Assembly: GCA_020081605.1 (NCBI GenBank)
Contig: JAHREC010000049.1
Coordinates: forward strand, 1,116,001 to 1,180,000
Direction of reading: 5' to 3'
DNA: 64,000 bases
Origin: Albifimbria verrucaria
Lineage: Eukaryota; Ascomycota; Sordariomycetes; Hypocreales; Stachybotryaceae
Below are positions 63,701 through 64,000 of the stretch, one piece after another. A program made the position numbers and the translations under genes. Every line of letters starts with the position of its first letter. The stretch's first letter is position 1. Below the pieces are notes generated by a model. The model saw only the letters and a program-made list of their open reading frames with translations. It did no database searches and was not told the origin of the DNA.

Positions 63701-64000
63701 GGCCATAAGGGAGTGTCCGCCGAGGTCAAAGAAGTTGTCATAGATCCCGACCGTAACACCGAGGACATCGGCAAACTCCTCGCAAAGCACTGCTTCTGTT
63801 TCATCACGGGGCGCTTCGTAGGCTGTCGTGGTCCTGCCCCTGGGTGCGATCTGGGCCTTTTCCAAAGTTGGCGACGATCAACTTTACCATTTGCGTTTAC
63901 CGGCAGTTGATCGAGCACTAGGATCTGGGGCGGGATCATGTAAGAAGGAAGCAATGTTTGCAGGTATTCCCGAACTTGCGCTTCTACCTTCCTGCCGTGT
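29495..64000 (-). CDS. Giant nonribosomal peptide synthetase, 3' part (at least 10 modules, CT terminus), continues past the right edge
   Basis: One multimodular NRPS transcribed leftward. From the right edge it reads: end of module a (A10-T), then nine full C-A-T modules b-j, then a terminal condensation domain and stop at 29495. Modules c, f and j carry an N-methyltransferase between A8 and A10. Each elongation C domain keeps the HHxxxD motif, each carrier the GGxS serine, each A domain the TSGSTG(K/R/Q)PKG and NAYGPTE-type cores. There is no epimerase, thioesterase or reductase domain. Style ([12 protein letters not shown] linker, QYRDFSxWQ, NMT block) is that of cyclosporin/enniatin-type synthetases. 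The frame is broken about 30 times, roughly once per kb, in the same way as neighbouring housekeeping genes, so I treat it as one intact gene. The product is unknown, probably an N-methylated peptide of ten or more residues released by cyclisation. Confidence 0.97.
30860..35265 (-). other. NRPS module j: C-A-NMT-T (last module)
   Basis: C domain about 35260-33910 with [10 protein letters not shown] near 34870. A domain from about 33900. NMT about 32490-31270 with [16 protein letters not shown] near 32295. A10 [11 protein letters not shown] near 31140. T domain ([14 protein letters not shown]) near 30965. Specificity residues DAWTYAAVA. The last residue of the peptide is therefore predicted to be N-methylated. 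Breaks lie near 35000, 33930, 33750 and 32100. Confidence 0.85.
35310..38485 (-). other. NRPS module i: C-A-T
   Basis: C domain about 38480-37140. Its core motif is [10 protein letters not shown] near 38100, so the Gly of HHxxxDG is Ala while both His and the Asp remain. A domain about 37120-35590. T domain near 35420. Specificity residues DGWFYGASF. Breaks lie near 38000, 36720 and 36250. Confidence 0.85.
38540..41675 (-). other. NRPS module h: C-A-T
   Basis: C domain about 41670-40330 with [10 protein letters not shown] near 41285. A domain about 40310-38810 with A10 [12 protein letters not shown] domain ([14 protein letters not shown]) near 38640. Specificity residues DNWMLAAVS, the only Asn at position 236-equivalent. 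Breaks lie near 40810 and 40560. Confidence 0.85.
41730..44905 (-). other. NRPS module g: C-A-T
   Basis: C domain about 44900-43560 with [10 protein letters not shown] near 44520. A domain about 43530-41990. T domain ([14 protein letters not shown]) near 41825. Specificity residues DAWFYGVTF, with Val at the 322-equivalent (HVYGPTE). Its C domain is notably like that of module i (AYLVPLA, RLRG, GMQV). Breaks lie near 43540 and 42790. Confidence 0.85.
44960..49365 (-). other. NRPS module f: C-A-NMT-T
   Basis: C domain about 49360-48010 with [10 protein letters not shown] near 48970. A domain from 48000, broken near 48000, 47340, 47130 and 46970. NMT about 46590-45380 with [17 protein letters not shown] near 46400 and [13 protein letters not shown] near 46170. 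T domain near 45060. Specificity residues DVWIYTANL. A break lies near 45930 and another in the C domain near 48830. Confidence 0.85.
49430..52640 (-). other. NRPS module e: C-A-T
   Basis: C domain about 52640-51280 with [10 protein letters not shown] near 52235. A domain about 51260-49690 with an uninterrupted frame. T domain near 49530. Specificity residues DAWFIGATF. From 51981 down to 48631 the frame is open for 1116 codons, the second-longest clean stretch of the NRPS. A break lies near 52150. Confidence 0.88.
52700..55860 (-). other. NRPS module d: C-A-T
   Basis: C domain about 55860-54520 with [10 protein letters not shown] near 55470. A domain about 54500-52960. T domain ([14 protein letters not shown]) near 52795. 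Specificity residues DLWMTCTVV, with an unusual NTYGPTE core (Thr for Ala at the 322-equivalent). Breaks lie near 55660, 54760, 54170 and 53930. Confidence 0.85.
55930..60335 (-). other. NRPS module c: C-A-NMT-T
   Basis: C domain about 60330-59000 with [10 protein letters not shown] near 59940. A domain from about 58960. NMT about 57560-56430, with the SAM-binding [15 protein letters not shown] near 57370 and a NSVAQYFP segment near 57150. A10 near 56190 and T ([14 protein letters not shown]) near 56015. Specificity residues DVWMFAAVL, close to the valine-type pocket I recall for cyclosporin synthetase. Breaks lie near 59970, 59840, 57900, 57130 and 56450. Confidence 0.85.
60430..63570 (-). 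other. NRPS module b: C-A-T
   Basis: C domain about 63570-62230 with [10 protein letters not shown] near 63160. A domain about 62190-60680 with [10 protein letters not shown] near 61705, NAYGPTE near 61305 and an altered A10 ([10 protein letters not shown], Gly replaced by His). T domain near 60510. Eye-read specificity residues before the invariant Lys: DAWFLGAVF, a hydrophobic pocket with some likeness to leucine codes. A frame break lies near 63075. Confidence 0.85.
63640..64000 (-). other. NRPS module a (partial): A-domain end and carrier
   Basis: Holds the last A-domain segment with A10 ([11 protein letters not shown], near 63900) and the T domain ([14 protein letters not shown], near 63715). 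The residues before A10 ([20 protein letters not shown]) resemble the post-NMT joint of modules c, f and j more than that of the plain modules, so an NMT probably lies just outside the window. A one-base break lies at the short T run near 63872. Confidence 0.85.

Noticed and set aside
29495..64000. Reading the NRPS as a decayed pseudogene
   Set aside because: All catalytic motifs are kept, and the breaks have the same rate and type as in TSC1 and other housekeeping genes of the window.
29495..64000. Calling it cyclosporin synthetase (simA)
   Set aside because: Domain style is similar, but the NMT positions differ and most pocket residues differ from the codes I recall; only the wider family can be claimed.
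29495..64000. Peptaibol synthetase
   Set aside because: Peptaibol enzymes have no NMT domains and do not use this C-terminal arrangement; three NMTs here argue against it.

Overview
Contig from a filamentous ascomycete (Pezizomycotina, probably Sordariomycetes/Hypocreales). The evidence is short 50-130 bp GT-AG introns, HET-domain genes, a fungal rhodopsin-family membrane protein, a CPA1 gene with an arginine attenuator peptide uORF, and a very large fungal-type NRPS that ends in a terminal condensation domain instead of a thioesterase.

Left part (0-16 kb) is conserved core genome. In order: a GPI-anchored GH17 endo-beta-1,3-glucanase (-), the TORC1 regulator TSC1/hamartin (-), a DJ-1/PfpI-family protein (+), an Acinus-like SAP+RRM splicing factor (+), CPA1 (-) with its intron-split 24-residue attenuator peptide, and electron-transfer flavoprotein beta (-). 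From 16.5 to 29 kb the region becomes accessory: two tandem HET-domain genes (+), a six-exon seven-TM-type rhodopsin-family gene (-), a 4 kb stretch without a convincing complete gene, and a small two-exon gene (+).

Right part (29.5-64 kb and beyond the edge) is one minus-strand nonribosomal peptide synthetase. The window holds the end of one module (a), nine complete C-A-T modules (b-j), N-methyltransferase inserts in c, f and j (and probably a), and a terminal condensation (CT) domain. The organisation and motifs are of the cyclosporin/enniatin-synthetase type, but the N-methylation pattern differs from cyclosporin synthetase. The likely product is an N-methylated peptide of at least ten residues, probably released by CT-mediated cyclisation. 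The NRPS 3' end appears to be the left border of the cluster, because no tailoring gene follows it.

Most genes, including conserved housekeeping ones, are interrupted by single-base frame breaks. I located 23 outside the NRPS. All are one-base losses, mostly in short homopolymer runs, and counting one missing base per break makes every affected CDS length divisible by three. This points to undercalled homopolymers in the assembly and not to decay, so the roughly 30 similar breaks in the NRPS should not be read as a pseudogene or as many small genes.
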